From Frankia casuarinae (GTDB lineage Bacteria; Actinomycetota; Actinomycetes; Frankiales; Frankiaceae), in assembly GCF_000013345.1 (NCBI RefSeq), contig NC_007777.1, forward strand, positions 310,001 to 374,000: a stretch of 64,000 nucleotides of DNA, given 5' to 3'. A program made the translations under genes and the position numbers. Positions within the stretch are counted from its first letter, which is position 1, and the number at the start of each line of letters is the position of its first letter. The notes under the pieces are model-generated. The model worked only from the letters and a program-made list of their open reading frames with translations. It made no database searches and had not been told where the DNA came from. Shown in pieces: positions 7,381 through 16,088 of the stretch.

Positions 7381-10300
7381 TCACCCCGCGCAGGTGTCCT
7401 GGTAGGGCAGGCCGGGAATGTGGAAGCTCCACGCCGACCGGTCGAGCCCGCCCTGGGCCTCGTGGCAGGCGTACTCGACGACGCCGTTGCGGCGGAACGC
7501 GTCGATCGCGGCGAGCCGCCACAGCCGGACGGTGCCATCGTTGCCGCCGGAGGCCAGCGTCCCGCCGTCCGGGGAAAACGCCAGCGACAGGACGGAGCGG
7601 GTGTGCCCGGTCAGCGGCTGCCCGATCTGCCGCGGCGGGGTGACGCTGGTATCCCAGAGCCATACCCTCCGGCCAGATCCGACCGCGGCCAGGACCTGCC
7701 CGTGCGGGGAGAAGGCCACGGCCCGGACCGGTCCGGGGTCGGCGAGAAGGATGCTGGGCGGCCGGGGCCGATCCGGGGCGGTGACATCCGCCAGCATGAT
7801 TGATCCGTCCTGGCCGGTGGCTCTGAGGCGCCCGTCCGGGGAGAACGCATCCCACGGCGTGGGGAGGGCCGCGGCGGCGTTCACACGCCCCCGCAATTGT
7901 GGCCGGTCTGGGTCGGTGACGTCCCACCGCAGCACCGTCCCGTCGACGCCGGTCGCGTCGAGGTTCCGGCTGTCCGGCGAGAACGTCACCGACGTGATCC
8001 CGCTGTGCTGGCCGGTGAGGGGCGGGTCGATCCGACGATGTTGACCCTCCGTCACATCCCACAGCACGACCGTTGCGTTCGCGCCGCCGACGGCCAGGAT
8101 GCGTCCATCCGGGGAAAACGCCACCGAGGTGACGGGATCGCCGCGGCTGGCGAGTGGGTTCGGGTCCTCGGCGAGGGTTTGCAGCAAGTTCGCCCGGCTG
8201 TCGGCGCCCCTGTCGGCCTTACCGCCGGCCTCACCACTGGCGGCCTCACCACTGGCGGCCTTACCGCCGGCCGCACCACCGGTACCGGGGTCGATGTCCT
8301 CGGCGGCGATGGCGAGTCGTAACGCGCGCACCTGGTCCGTCGCCCGCGCGGCGTCGGCGTCGGCGAGCAGGGTGTGAGTGATCAGGGCGTGCCGCGCCCG
8401 TTCGGTGGTGCGCTGCGCCCGTTCCGCGGTGCGCTGCGCCTGCCGGGCGGTGAGGGACTGCCAGGTGGCGACCGCGGCCCCGACGACGGTGAAGACGAGG
8501 AGCACGGAAAGGACAGCGATGACCTGCTGGCGGCGTTGACGTTCGTGACGTTCCCGGCGGCGGGCCGCCTCGACGCGCGTACGTTCCTGGCGACGGGCTT
8601 CCTCGATCCGCTGGTCGCACGCGTCAATGAACCTCCGCCCGGCCGGTTTGAGATGGACCACCGGCTCCTCACCGGCGCGGAAACGCTCATAGGACTGCCA
8701 CAGCGTCGTGATGGCGGTGGTCAGCCGGTCCTCGTCCCAGAGCGGGCCGTCGTTGTGCTCCCACTCGGCGGCGGCGCGCTCGACCTTGCCCTCACTGAGC
8801 AGGGCGGCTTCCCGTTCCCGGATGACGGCATCCAGTGGCTTCCAGGCGGTCAGCAACGCCTCGTGGACGACCCCGACGGCGGTCCCCAGGCTGTCGCTGG
8901 GGGTGGACAGCAGCCATTGGTTCACGAAGACCTGGAAGGTTCTCCGCAACGCGTCGGACGGCAGGTCCTTGAGGTCGATGCGTCGGCGGGTCCGCCGACC
9001 GGCCTCGTCGAGCGTGGCGAGCTCGGCCATGCCGACCAGGATCTCCTCCCGGCCCAGCCCGCTCGTCTCCACGGCGTCGTCGAGGACGGCGTCGGCGCGG
9101 CGGGCCAGCGCCCCCCGCACGCCACCCAGCTCGTGGTACCGGTCCATCGACAGGGTGCCGCCGCGGGTCTGGTCCTTGGCCAGCTCATGGAGCGTGAACG
9201 CCAGCAGCGGCAGCGCCTCGCCGTCCTCGGTGTCCGCGACCATCCTGGCGACCAGCTCCGGCTCCACGTGCAGGCCGGCTACCCGGGCCGGCTCGGTGAT
9301 GACGACCGGCAGCATGTCCCGGGCCAGCGGGCGGAGGGGGAAGACGTGCAGGTTGACCCCGCCCTGTTCGGGGGGGCCGCTCAGTTCGGGCAGGGCGAAG
9401 ACCTGGTCCTGGAACTCGGAGCGAAGCGCCATGACCACCCGCACGGGACCGGTGACCCCATGCCGCAACAGGGTCGCCAACCGGGCCCGTTCCTCTTCGT
9501 CCGATCGGGTGAACAGCTCCTCGCCCTGATCGATGATCAGTAGCAGCAGGCTGTCCCGCACCGGGCCGGAGCCGGCCGTCAGAAGTTCCTCGGCCAGCCC
9601 CATCAGGGCCAGGTCGTCCTCCCTGAGCTGCCGGTCGATGTCGGTGACCGCCCACTGCTGGCCGACACGCCTCGCAGCCTGGGTCAGGGTGTGGGCGAGC
9701 TTGCGGACCGGGTCCCGGCCCGGCCAGAAGGGGTCGGCCACCTCCCAGCCGGGCTCGCCCGCCAGCTGGGCCGGCAGGCCGGCGGTGACCAGCGACGACT
9801 TGCCGCATCCGGAGGCGCCGACCACCAGTAGCAGACGCTGTTCACCGAGGGAGCGTAGCCGGTGGGTGAGTCGCCGCAGCTCGTTGCCGCGCCCGTAGAA
9901 CACCTTGGCCATGTCCCGGGTGAACGGCCGCAGACCCGGGAACGGGGACCGGTCGTCCGCCCAGCCCAGCCCGCCGCCGGCCTCGACGCGCCGCAGCCCA
10001 ATGTTCAGGTTGTCGGCCCACCCCGGATTCTCGTGCAGGTGAACGTGCTGCCGGTCCTCCAGAAGCGGGGAGGTGACCGTCGGCTCCACGCGCAGCGGCA
10101 GCAGCAGGCTGCCGACCTCGTAGGCGATTCCCAGTTCGTAGGCGCACCACGGGGAGGCGTTGTAGGCGTTGGTGATGACACAGACCACGGCGTCGGCGGC
10201 TCGCAGCTCGCGGTGCAACCGATCCTTCCACATGTCGCCGGGCTGGACGCCCACCCGGATGTTCTGAGCGAGGAACACCCGGTGGCCAAGAAGGGTCAGC

Positions 10301-10389
10301 GTCTGATGCACTCTGTCGGCCAGCTCCGCGTCGGAGCCCGCATGGCTGACGAAGACTCGTGCCACCATCGCCCCCAGGACTCGCCGCAT
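7381..10389 (-). CDS. TIR-nSTAND-TM-WD40 protein (predicted immunity/NAD-consuming effector)
   Basis: 1002 residues. Residues 9-135 form a TIR domain (ARVFVSHAGSD; candidate catalytic Glu85 in SPWCAYELGIA). Residues 150-500 form an nSTAND1-type P-loop module (FPGLRPF 150-156 and FYGRGNE, Walker A GASGCGKSS at 191-199, Walker B LLLLIIDQGEELF at 281-293). A basic coiled stretch (596-622) precedes one membrane span (623-643), a heptad-rich stalk and a Gly/Ala/Ser/Lys repeat linker (701-728). From about 750 there are five WD40-like blades (repeated VAFSPDGR...LWDV). TIR domains with this Glu can cleave NAD+, and STAND ATPases act as ligand-gated switches. An antiphage role is inferred. ATG 10368 is an alternative start. 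It is the only large intact gene of the island. Confidence 0.85.
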   Translation of the reverse strand: MRRVLGAMVARVFVSHAGSDAELADRVHQTLTLLGHRVFLAQNIRVGVQPGDMWKDRLHRELRAADAVVCVITNAYNASPWCAYELGIAYEVGSLLLPLRVEPTVTSPLLEDRQHVHLHENPGWADNLNIGLRRVEAGGGLGWADDRSPFPGLRPFTRDMAKVFYGRGNELRRLTHRLRSLGEQRLLLVVGASGCGKSSLVTAGLPAQLAGEPGWEVADPFWPGRDPVRKLAHTLTQAARRVGQQWAVTDIDRQLREDDLALMGLAEELLTAGSGPVRDSLLLLIIDQGEELFTRSDEEERARLATLLRHGVTGPVRVVMALRSEFQDQVFALPELSGPPEQGGVNLHVFPLRPLARDMLPVVITEPARVAGLHVEPELVARMVADTEDGEALPLLAFTLHELAKDQTRGGTLSMDRYHELGGVRGALARRADAVLDDAVETSGLGREEILVGMAELATLDEAGRRTRRRIDLKDLPSDALRRTFQVFVNQWLLSTPSDSLGTAVGVVHEALLTAWKPLDAVIREREAALLSEGKVERAAAEWEHNDGPLWDEDRLTTAITTLWQSYERFRAGEEPVVHLKPAGRRFIDACDQRIEEARRQERTRVEAARRRERHERQRRQQVIAVLSVLLVFTVVGAAVATWQSLTARQAQRTAERAQRTTERARHALITHTLLADADAARATDQVRALRLAIAAEDIDPGTGGAAGGKAASGEAASGEAGGKADRGADSRANLLQTLAEDPNPLASRGDPVTSVAFSPDGRILAVGGANATVVLWDVTEGQHRRIDPPLTGQHSGITSVTFSPDSRNLDATGVDGTVLRWDVTDPDRPQLRGRVNAAAALPTPWDAFSPDGRLRATGQDGSIMLADVTAPDRPRPPSILLADPGPVRAVAFSPHGQVLAAVGSGRRVWLWDTSVTPPRQIGQPLTGHTRSVLSLAFSPDGGTLASGGNDGTVRLWRLAAIDAFRRNGVVEYACHEAQGGLDRSAWSFHIPGLPYQDTCAG

Positions 10390-10706
10390 TTGCCGCGCAC
10401 ATTCTCGCGGACATTCTATGCGCCGCTTGTCCTACCTCCGGCAGGCGGCATGGATACTCGTCGGCGCCCGGTCGCAACCGGTCCCGTCGGCGCCCTGGAA
10501 CGATCCCGCCGCATCGCCGCGAGATATCACCAGAAGGGCCGGGACGGCAACCTCGTCGCGTCGAAAAAATGTACTTTACCCGTTATCAAATTTCCGGTGT
10601 ACGGAAAGTAAAGGGGGAATGGCTGGATGGTTGTGGCTGCCCCCTTTTGCGCTGTTCCCGTGCCTCCGGCACGTTTCTTACTGCAACGATCACACGATTA
10701 ACGATC
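10390..10706. promoter_or_regulatory. Upstream region of the TIR-nSTAND gene
   Basis: No gene is seen. It is locally A+T-rich around 10560-10620 and contains AAAGGGGG (10610-10617) and CCCCCTTT (10640-10647), a perfect 8-base stem with a 22-base loop followed by T residues on the plus strand. This may be a terminator for plus-strand transcription or a regulatory hairpin. The TIR gene promoter must lie here on the minus strand, but no clear -35/-10 pair is assigned. Confidence 0.35.
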
Positions 10707-10714
10707 GTACGGTT

Positions 10715-12613
10715 GTAAGAGTTCGGTGATGGCGTGGGTGGGCGGGCCGAAGGCCCGGCCGGTGTTGCCGGTCGGGTGGTTTTCGGCTTGTGGGTGGGGT
10801 TAGGGCTCGGGCCCGTCGGGTGGGCCGTCCTGGGGTGGGTCGGTGCTGGGAGGGCTGCCGGTCTGGGTGGTGGTCTGCCAGGTGAGGAAGGGTTCGAGGG
10901 CGGGGCCGGCGGGTGCTTTCCCGCCGGCTGTGGCGCAGGCGTTCAGGTAGCCGGTCAGGAACGCGAGGGGTTCACGGCCGTTACGCTCCGCGGTGGCGAC
11001 GATGGTCCAGACCCGGGCGGCGAGGTGCGCGGCCCACTCAGCGTGTGCGCCGTAGTAGTTCTTCCGCCCGACGACCGGGGTCCGTAGCGCTCTCTCGGCA
11101 GCATTGTTGTCAAGATCCAGGTCGGGGAAGTCCTGGTGGCGGGCCAGCCCGTCCCATTCCCGGTCCAGGGTCGCCAGGACCTTCTTCGCCGCCGGGTGCA
11201 GGCTGTGGATCGCCGCCTCCGCGCGCCGCGCCGTGTCGATCGCCCTCAGCGCGGCCTCGAACGCGCCGGCGGCCTCGCGGTAGCCGCCGGTTGTGGGCTG
11301 CTCGGCGGCGAGGGCGCGGTGAGCGAGGTAGAGCATCCCGATCCGGGCGACCCACTGGTCGGCCCAGTACCGCAGTTGGGGGTGGGCGTCCCCGGCCCGG
11401 ATGAAGTACCGGCGGATGTGTGCCCAGCACCAGAGCGGGTCGACTCCGTCGACGCGGCCCAGGGACTGGTAGACGGTGTAGAAGTCCGACGAGACGACGA
11501 GGCGACGTCCGTCGGACAGCGCCCCGGCGGCCCGGTCGATCCCGAAGTGCTTCTCGACCGGGGCAGCCGAGCGGGTCGGGTCCATCCGGAACACCACCGT
11601 GTCGGCGGCGACGAACACCCACAGCCACCAGCGGGTCCCGTCCTTGCCCTCGACCCGCTCGAACACCCGCCACGTCGTCTCGTCCGCGTGGACATGACCG
11701 GCGGCGGCGTTACGCGCCACGATCTGCTCATCGAGCCCGCCGAGCAGTCCATGCACGTCCTTCAACGCCCCACACAGAGTGCCCTCGGCAACACCGAGCC
11801 CGGCGGCGGCCAGCGCCCGAGCGATCCGGTGCAACGGCAGGCCCAGGACATACTTCTCGTAGAGAAGGCGGGCGAGGAACCCCGCGGTGAACCGGCCCTT
11901 GGGAATCGGTTTGGGTGGCACCGGCGCGGTCACTGTCCGCGGCCCCGGACATGTGCAGCACCGCCGATACCGCCGCCGCCGATGCACGATCCGGGTGATC
12001 ACGACCTGCCAGTCGACCTGTTCGCTGTCGTCGGTCCCCAACGGCGTGAACGCCACCCCACACCCGGGGCAGGCACGGTCGACCTCGGGCACATCATGGA
12101 TCTCCTCGCGGGTCTGCAGATGCGAGTAGTCCCGCCGGCCATGCCCCCGGCTCCCCGGCCGCTGCCCGCGTTGACGCGCCGGCCGGCCGGCATCCCCACC
12201 GCCCGAATCCTGCCGATCTTCTGGTTTCTCATCCACAGCCGACGACGGGCCGGTCTTCTCCGAGGAACGACCGAACAGCATCCGGGACAGCACCGCGACC
12301 TGCTCGCTCAACTCCTCGACCCGCAGCTGCAGCTGCCCGACACGGGCCTCGGCTTTCTCCGCACACTCCTCGGCCCGCTCGGCACGCCCACGCCAGTACG
12401 CCACCTCGGTGACATCATCGGTGACAGACAGAACAGACACACCACCCAGGACACATCACCAGCGTCCTCGGTATCAGGAACTACACCCGACGTATCACGA
12501 AGAGCCCACAACCCCCCACCAGCATCCCGCGGACACTCCGCCCGACTCCCGCCACAGCCACGACACCGCCACACGGCGGAACCAGCCCCTCCACGCCATC
12601 GCCGAATACTTAC
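10715..12613 (-). mobile_element. IS66-family insertion sequence (tnpC only), 1899 bases
   Basis: The ends are GTAAGAGTTCGGTGATGGCG at 10715 and its imperfect inverse ending CCGAATACTTAC at 12613. The 5'-GTAA terminus and the 8-base target duplication are the signature of IS66-family elements. Only one transposase gene (tnpC type) is present, with no tnpA/tnpB accessory genes, as in the ISBst12-like subgroup. The element appears intact and recently inserted. Confidence 0.9.
10800..12440 (-). CDS. IS66-family transposase (TnpC)
   Basis: 546 residues. It begins with a leucine-zipper-like coiled coil (residues about 10-55, ending LSRMLFGRSSEK), then a zinc-ribbon (CPGC ... CC.CP region). The DDE core follows, with GHVHADETTWRVFE (first Asp), VVSSDFYTVYQSL (second Asp) and the terminal AERALRTPVVGRKNYYG block containing the conserved Asn-Asn-Ala-Glu-Arg. 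The tail is the Pro/Asp-rich extension usual in actinobacterial copies. The start is the ATG at 12440. It fills the element, leaving only the terminal repeats. Confidence 0.95.
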   Translation of the reverse strand: MSVLSVTDDVTEVAYWRGRAERAEECAEKAEARVGQLQLRVEELSEQVAVLSRMLFGRSSEKTGPSSAVDEKPEDRQDSGGGDAGRPARQRGQRPGSRGHGRRDYSHLQTREEIHDVPEVDRACPGCGVAFTPLGTDDSEQVDWQVVITRIVHRRRRYRRCCTCPGPRTVTAPVPPKPIPKGRFTAGFLARLLYEKYVLGLPLHRIARALAAAGLGVAEGTLCGALKDVHGLLGGLDEQIVARNAAAGHVHADETTWRVFERVEGKDGTRWWLWVFVAADTVVFRMDPTRSAAPVEKHFGIDRAAGALSDGRRLVVSSDFYTVYQSLGRVDGVDPLWCWAHIRRYFIRAGDAHPQLRYWADQWVARIGMLYLAHRALAAEQPTTGGYREAAGAFEAALRAIDTARRAEAAIHSLHPAAKKVLATLDREWDGLARHQDFPDLDLDNNAAERALRTPVVGRKNYYGAHAEWAAHLAARVWTIVATAERNGREPLAFLTGYLNACATAGGKAPAGPALEPFLTWQTTTQTGSPPSTDPPQDGPPDGPEP

Positions 12614-12621
12614 GTACGGTT

Positions 12622-12927
12622 ATTGTGTGGTTATTGCACAGAGATTGCTTGTTTATTGGGGTGGCGTTGAATCGGGTCCGCCGAACGTGGACCGTCCACT
12701 GGTTCCCGGGCCCGATGTGGCTCCTCTGGTACGTGGATCGGCGGTGAGGTGGCCTGATCGGCACGGACAGCCGGCCCGGTCCGCGCCGATCGGTTGCGAA
12801 CCCCGTGCGGGGGGATGGTGGTGTCCGTACCATCCACGCACGCCATTCTCACCGACGATCTGGATCTCACCGACGATCCGGGCGAGTTGGGCGGCGCCAG
12901 GGATGTCGTCGAGCTGGGAGGCCTCCG
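12622..12927. other. Gene-free stretch right of the IS66 element
   Basis: Only short, unconvincing frames are present. The first 25 bases after the target duplication (ATTGTGTGGTTATTGCA) are the right arm of a palindrome whose left arm lies before the element. Otherwise nothing is recognised until the ribosome site GGGAGG at 12916 of the next gene. Confidence 0.4.
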
Positions 12928-13263
12928 ATGATGACCGTCGCACAGTCCCATGTCCGGCTCTCCCGCGCCGCCGGGTGGCGCAGGCCCGACGACGTGGTCG
13001 TGGTCGCCCGGCCGACCCGATGGGGCAATCCCTTCGACCAGCGCGAGTGGGGGCGGTCCGCGGCGGTAGAGCTGTACGCGGCGTGGATGACCGGCAGTGG
13101 GCCGGATGTCCGGTACGACCGGTCCGGTCGCCGCTACTCGCGGTCGGAGCGGCTCGCCGAGTTGCCCGACCTGGCTGGTAAGCGGTTGGCCTGCTGGTGC
13201 CCGCCGGGCGAGCCCTGCCATGCCGACATCCTCGCAGCCCTTGTCGCCGAACGGGTGCGATGA
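12928..13263 (+). CDS. DUF4326 family protein
   Basis: 111 residues from ATG 12928 (or 12931), with GGGAGG about 7 bases upstream. It has the two family signatures: VVARPTRWGNPFDQREWG near residue 25 and GKRLACWCPPGEPCHADILA at the C-terminus. DUF4326 proteins are common in phages and mobile elements of actinobacteria. Their biochemical role is unknown, although the CWC..-CHAD motif suggests a metal or nucleotide site. It lies at the right end of the island. Confidence 0.82.
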   Translation: MMTVAQSHVRLSRAAGWRRPDDVVVVARPTRWGNPFDQREWGRSAAVELYAAWMTGSGPDVRYDRSGRRYSRSERLAELPDLAGKRLACWCPPGEPCHADILAALVAERVR

Positions 13264-13473
13264 GGGCGACTGTGAAAGCACCGTCCAAACGCCGGGCCGC
13301 GTGAAGATTGCCCCGCGATACGACACGTGTCCATCGTGCTGTCGTAGGACGCGTCGGCTTGTCCGGCGGTCCGGTCGCACGCCTGGGACCACTTCATGGC
13401 ATGCTCGGTTTCGATGGCATGAGGATGTGTCAGCCGTTCGTCCCCCGGGACGGCGGGTCTGGGCACCTTCCGC

Positions 13474-13502
13474 GGCGTCCATGGGGTATATGGATGGACG
13501 CC
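13474..13502. promoter_or_regulatory. Inverted repeat upstream of a small membrane peptide gene
   Basis: GGCGTCCAT (13474-13482) and ATGGACGCC (13494-13502) are a perfect 9-base inverted repeat around GGGGTATATGG. It ends 46 bases before the small gene at 13549, in a position compatible with an operator or a leader hairpin. Confidence 0.4.
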
Positions 13503-13548
13503 CGGGCATGTCGTCCCGTAGGCCGGGTCCTCATCGTGGAGGTTTGTT

Positions 13549-13638
13549 GTGAAGCGTGTCGGAGCGATTGTTCTGTTGGTTGCCCTGGTTGGTGGCGGGT
13601 TCCTCTTCCGTCGTCAGCGCGGCAAGCAGGACGCGTAG
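13549..13638 (+). CDS. 29-residue predicted single-span membrane peptide
   Basis: A GTG start with a perfect GGAGG six bases upstream. The peptide opens VKRVGAIVLLVALVGGGFLF, a basic residue pair followed by a hydrophobic span, and ends RRQRGKQDA. The layout (short, N-terminal membrane anchor, basic tail) resembles tiny actinobacterial membrane proteins such as the DLW-39 type, but the DLW motif is absent. The strong ribosome site is the main support. Confidence 0.45.
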   Translation: MKRVGAIVLLVALVGGGFLFRRQRGKQDA

Positions 13639-13785
13639 CCTCGCGTCGTCCCTCGGGTCGCGGGAGATCACCCGACCCGGGCGACTTGTGACGGTCCGCG
13701 ACGAGCCGGTGTGAACTCGGGGTTGACCCGGAAACGCCGGTGTTGCGGCGGGGTGAGCTGCCCGATGTCCGGGCATGGCCGACCC

Positions 13786-13791
13786 TAGACT
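13786..13791 (+). promoter_or_regulatory. Candidate -10 element for a leaderless transcript
   Basis: TAGACT fits the actinobacterial TANNNT -10 consensus and ends six bases before the GTG at 13798, which has no Shine-Dalgarno site. Transcription would start at or within one base of the start codon. The -35 region is not obvious. Confidence 0.4.
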
Positions 13792-13797
13792 CCGCCT

Positions 13798-15183
13798 GTG
13801 CATCGGTTTGACGCGCAGGCTGCCGACCTCGTCCGCGCGATATGTGACTTTGCCCGCGTCCGGCTCGGATTCGATCCGGTACCGCTGGACGCGCCATTGT
13901 CATGGGACGAGTTGGCGGCGGCGGTGGGATCCACGATCACCGCCGAGGGCATCGGTGGCCGTCGCGCTCTCGAGGTGTTCGACGAGGAGCTGTCCCGCGC
14001 CTGTATCTCGACGGATCATCCCCGCAATCTCGCCTTCATCCCGGCCGCTCCGACTAAGGCGGCTGTATTGTTCGATCTGGTGGTCGGGGCGTCGTCCATC
14101 TACGCGGGCAGCTGGATGGAGGGCGCGGGCGCGGTCTTCGCGGAGAACGAGGCGCTGCGATGGCTGTCGGACCTCGCGGGCTTCCCCGCCTGCGCCGGTG
14201 GGCTGTTCGTACCGGGGGGCACCGTCGGCAACCTGTCGGCGCTGGCCGCCGCCCGGCATGCCGCCCGGAGCCGGTTGACCGCCGCCGGTCGGCCGACTCC
14301 ACCGCGATGGCGGTTCGTCTGTGGGGCCGAAGCGCACTCCTCCCTCTACCAGGCCGCCACGGTGCTCGACACCGAGGTCGTCGTCGTGCCGACGGATGAC
14401 GCCGGACGACTGACCGGTCCGCTGTTGGCCGAGGCGCTGGACCGGCTCGCCGAGCAGGACGGCGCCCAGGCCGTCGACGGCGTGTTCGCGGTGGTGGCGA
14501 CCGCAGGGACCACCCAGTTCGGCACCGTCGATGACATCCGCGGGGTGGTGGACGTCTGTCAGGCCCGCGGGCTGTGGGTACATGTGGACGGCGCCTACGG
14601 GCTGGCCGCGCTCGCCGCCGCATCGACCCACTCTCTCTTCGACGGGATCGCCGAGACCGACTCGTTCATCGTCGATCCGCACAAGTGGCTGTTCGCGCCG
14701 TTCGATGCCTGCGCGCTGGTGTATCGCGATCCGGCGGTGGCCCGGGCGGCGCACGGCCCGCAGCGGGCCGGCTACCTCGAGGTCCTGGATTCGGCGGGGG
14801 CCTGGAACCCGTCGGACTACGCCATCGGGCTGTCCCGGCGGGCCCGCGGGCTGCCGTTCTGGTTCTCGCTGGCGACGCATGGCACCTTGGCCTACGGCCG
14901 GGCCATCGAGTCCACGCTGGCGACCGCCCGGGCGGCCGCGCTCCAGATCGCCGCGCTGCCTTACGTCGAGCTGGTGCGGGAACCGCAGCTGTCGATCGTG
15001 GTGTTCCGTCGGCTGGGTTGGCAGGCCGCGGACTACCAGCGGTGGAGCGAGAACCTGCTGCGGGACGGTTTCGCGTTTGTTCCGCCCACCGTGCACGAGG
15101 GCGAGACCGTCGCCCGGTTCGCCATCGTCAACCCGCGGACCACCGTTGACGACATCGGCGCGATCCTCGCCACGATGGCCTGA
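13798..15183 (+). CDS. Pyridoxal-phosphate-dependent decarboxylase (group II, aromatic amino acid type)
   Basis: 461 residues, the usual length for the family. GGTVGNLSALAAAR and AHSSLYQAATVL line the cofactor pocket, VHVDGAYGLAALA carries the PLP-nitrogen Asp, and SFIVDPHKWLFAPFDACALV holds the Schiff-base Lys. The family removes the carboxylate of aromatic or related amino acids to give amines. The substrate cannot be inferred. It stands alone, followed by the convergent tRNA-Ser CGA. The start is GTG, probably leaderless. Confidence 0.9.
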   Translation: MHRFDAQAADLVRAICDFARVRLGFDPVPLDAPLSWDELAAAVGSTITAEGIGGRRALEVFDEELSRACISTDHPRNLAFIPAAPTKAAVLFDLVVGASSIYAGSWMEGAGAVFAENEALRWLSDLAGFPACAGGLFVPGGTVGNLSALAAARHAARSRLTAAGRPTPPRWRFVCGAEAHSSLYQAATVLDTEVVVVPTDDAGRLTGPLLAEALDRLAEQDGAQAVDGVFAVVATAGTTQFGTVDDIRGVVDVCQARGLWVHVDGAYGLAALAAASTHSLFDGIAETDSFIVDPHKWLFAPFDACALVYRDPAVARAAHGPQRAGYLEVLDSAGAWNPSDYAIGLSRRARGLPFWFSLATHGTLAYGRAIESTLATARAAALQIAALPYVELVREPQLSIVVFRRLGWQAADYQRWSENLLRDGFAFVPPTVHEGETVARFAIVNPRTTVDDIGAILATMA

Positions 15184-15310
15184 TCCTCGCCGCGATGGGC
15201 TCCCTCTCCCCGCCGTCCGGTCTCCCCGCCGGCCCGGTGCCCGGGCTTGATCCTCCGGGACCGCTGTGCGGGCCCGGCCAGCACGCGAAGAGCGAGACGT
15301 GCCGCTAGGG

Positions 15311-15397
15311 CGGTGGAGGTGGGATTTGAACCCACGGAGGGGTTGCCCCCTCACACGCTTTCGAGGCGTGCGCCCTCGGCCACTAGGCGACTCCACC
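15311..15397 (-). tRNA. tRNA-Ser (anticodon CGA)
   Basis: On the minus strand the acceptor GGTGGAG pairs with CTCCACC. There is a D-arm CGCCTAGTGGCCGAGGGC, an anticodon loop CCTCGAAAG with CGA at 15361-15363, a class II variable arm GTGAGGGGGCAACCCCTC and a T-loop GTTCAAATC. Discriminator G; CCA not encoded. Confidence 0.95.
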
Positions 15398-15515
15398 GCG
15401 GACTAGCCTACCGGACGTCGCGAGAGTCCGGTTCGCCGGGGTGTGTAGGGGTCCGACGGCGCCGAGGCTGCGGCCCGTCGCCCCGAACCGGGCGAGCGTG
15501 GCGGCGGTGTGCCGG

Positions 15516-16046
15516 CTAGCGCCCCGCCGGGCGCCGGCGCGCGGCGAAGAACTCCGCCAGGAGGGCGCCACACTCGTCGGCGCGGATCCCGGCGACCACT
15601 TCGGGTCGATGATTGAGCCGCCGGTCCCGCACCACGTCCCAGAGCGAGCCGACCGCCCCGGCCTTCTCGTCAACCGCGCCGTAGACGAGGCGGTCCACCC
15701 GGGCGAGCACGAGGGCCCCCGCGCACATGGTGCAGGGCTCCAGCGTGACCACGAGGGTGGCTCCCGGTAGCCGCCAGGAACCCGTCCGGCGCGCGGCCGC
15801 CCGCAGGGCGATCATCTCGGCGTGGGCGGTGGGATCGGCGCCGCGTTCCCGCTCGTTGTGCCCGAGCCCGAGCACCGTGCCGTCCTCGGTCACCACCAGG
15901 GCACCCACCGGGACGTCGGCGTGGTCCGGGGCCAGGCGGGCCTCGCGCAGGGCGAGCCCCATCGCCTCGTGGAAGCGGTCCGGTCCGGGCGGACCGCTCA
16001 GCCGGGCGGGAGCGCCCGCCCGGGGGTACTCGTCGGGATCGGTCAT
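15516..16046 (-). CDS. tadA: tRNA-specific adenosine deaminase
   Basis: 176 residues. It converts the wobble adenosine of tRNA-Arg(ACG) to inosine. The zinc site is visible: HAE in PTAHAEMIALRAAARR (catalytic Glu) and PCTMCAGAL (two Cys), plus VPVGALVV and the RVDRLVYGAVDEKAGAVGSL substrate loop. The extra N-terminal 20 residues are Pro-rich. It lies 42 bases downstream of its partner gene on the same strand, the standard actinobacterial pair, close to a tRNA gene. Confidence 0.95.
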   Translation of the reverse strand: MTDPDEYPRAGAPARLSGPPGPDRFHEAMGLALREARLAPDHADVPVGALVVTEDGTVLGLGHNERERGADPTAHAEMIALRAAARRTGSWRLPGATLVVTLEPCTMCAGALVLARVDRLVYGAVDEKAGAVGSLWDVVRDRRLNHRPEVVAGIRADECGALLAEFFAARRRPAGR

Positions 16047-16088
16047 CCCGGATCAGCGGGCCGGCGGCGCGGGACCGAAGCGGTGGGC

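Larger units (their letters stand above)
10707..12621. repeat. 8-base target duplication of the IS66-family element
   Basis: GTACGGTT occurs at 10707-10714 and again at 12614-12621, immediately outside the two element ends. IS66-family transposition makes 8-base duplications, so this pair fixes the element ends and shows that no later rearrangement separated them. Confidence 0.92.

Noticed and set aside
11136-13181. Very long plus-strand open frame opposite the IS66 transposase
   Set aside because: Arg/Pro-rich antisense shadow of a GC-rich gene. The minus-strand frame carries all transposase motifs, and this frame crosses both element ends without any feature.
13264-13548. Second attachment site for the island
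   Set aside because: No copy of the tRNA-Ser 3' end was seen by eye in this stretch. A computed repeat search would be needed to exclude a diverged copy.
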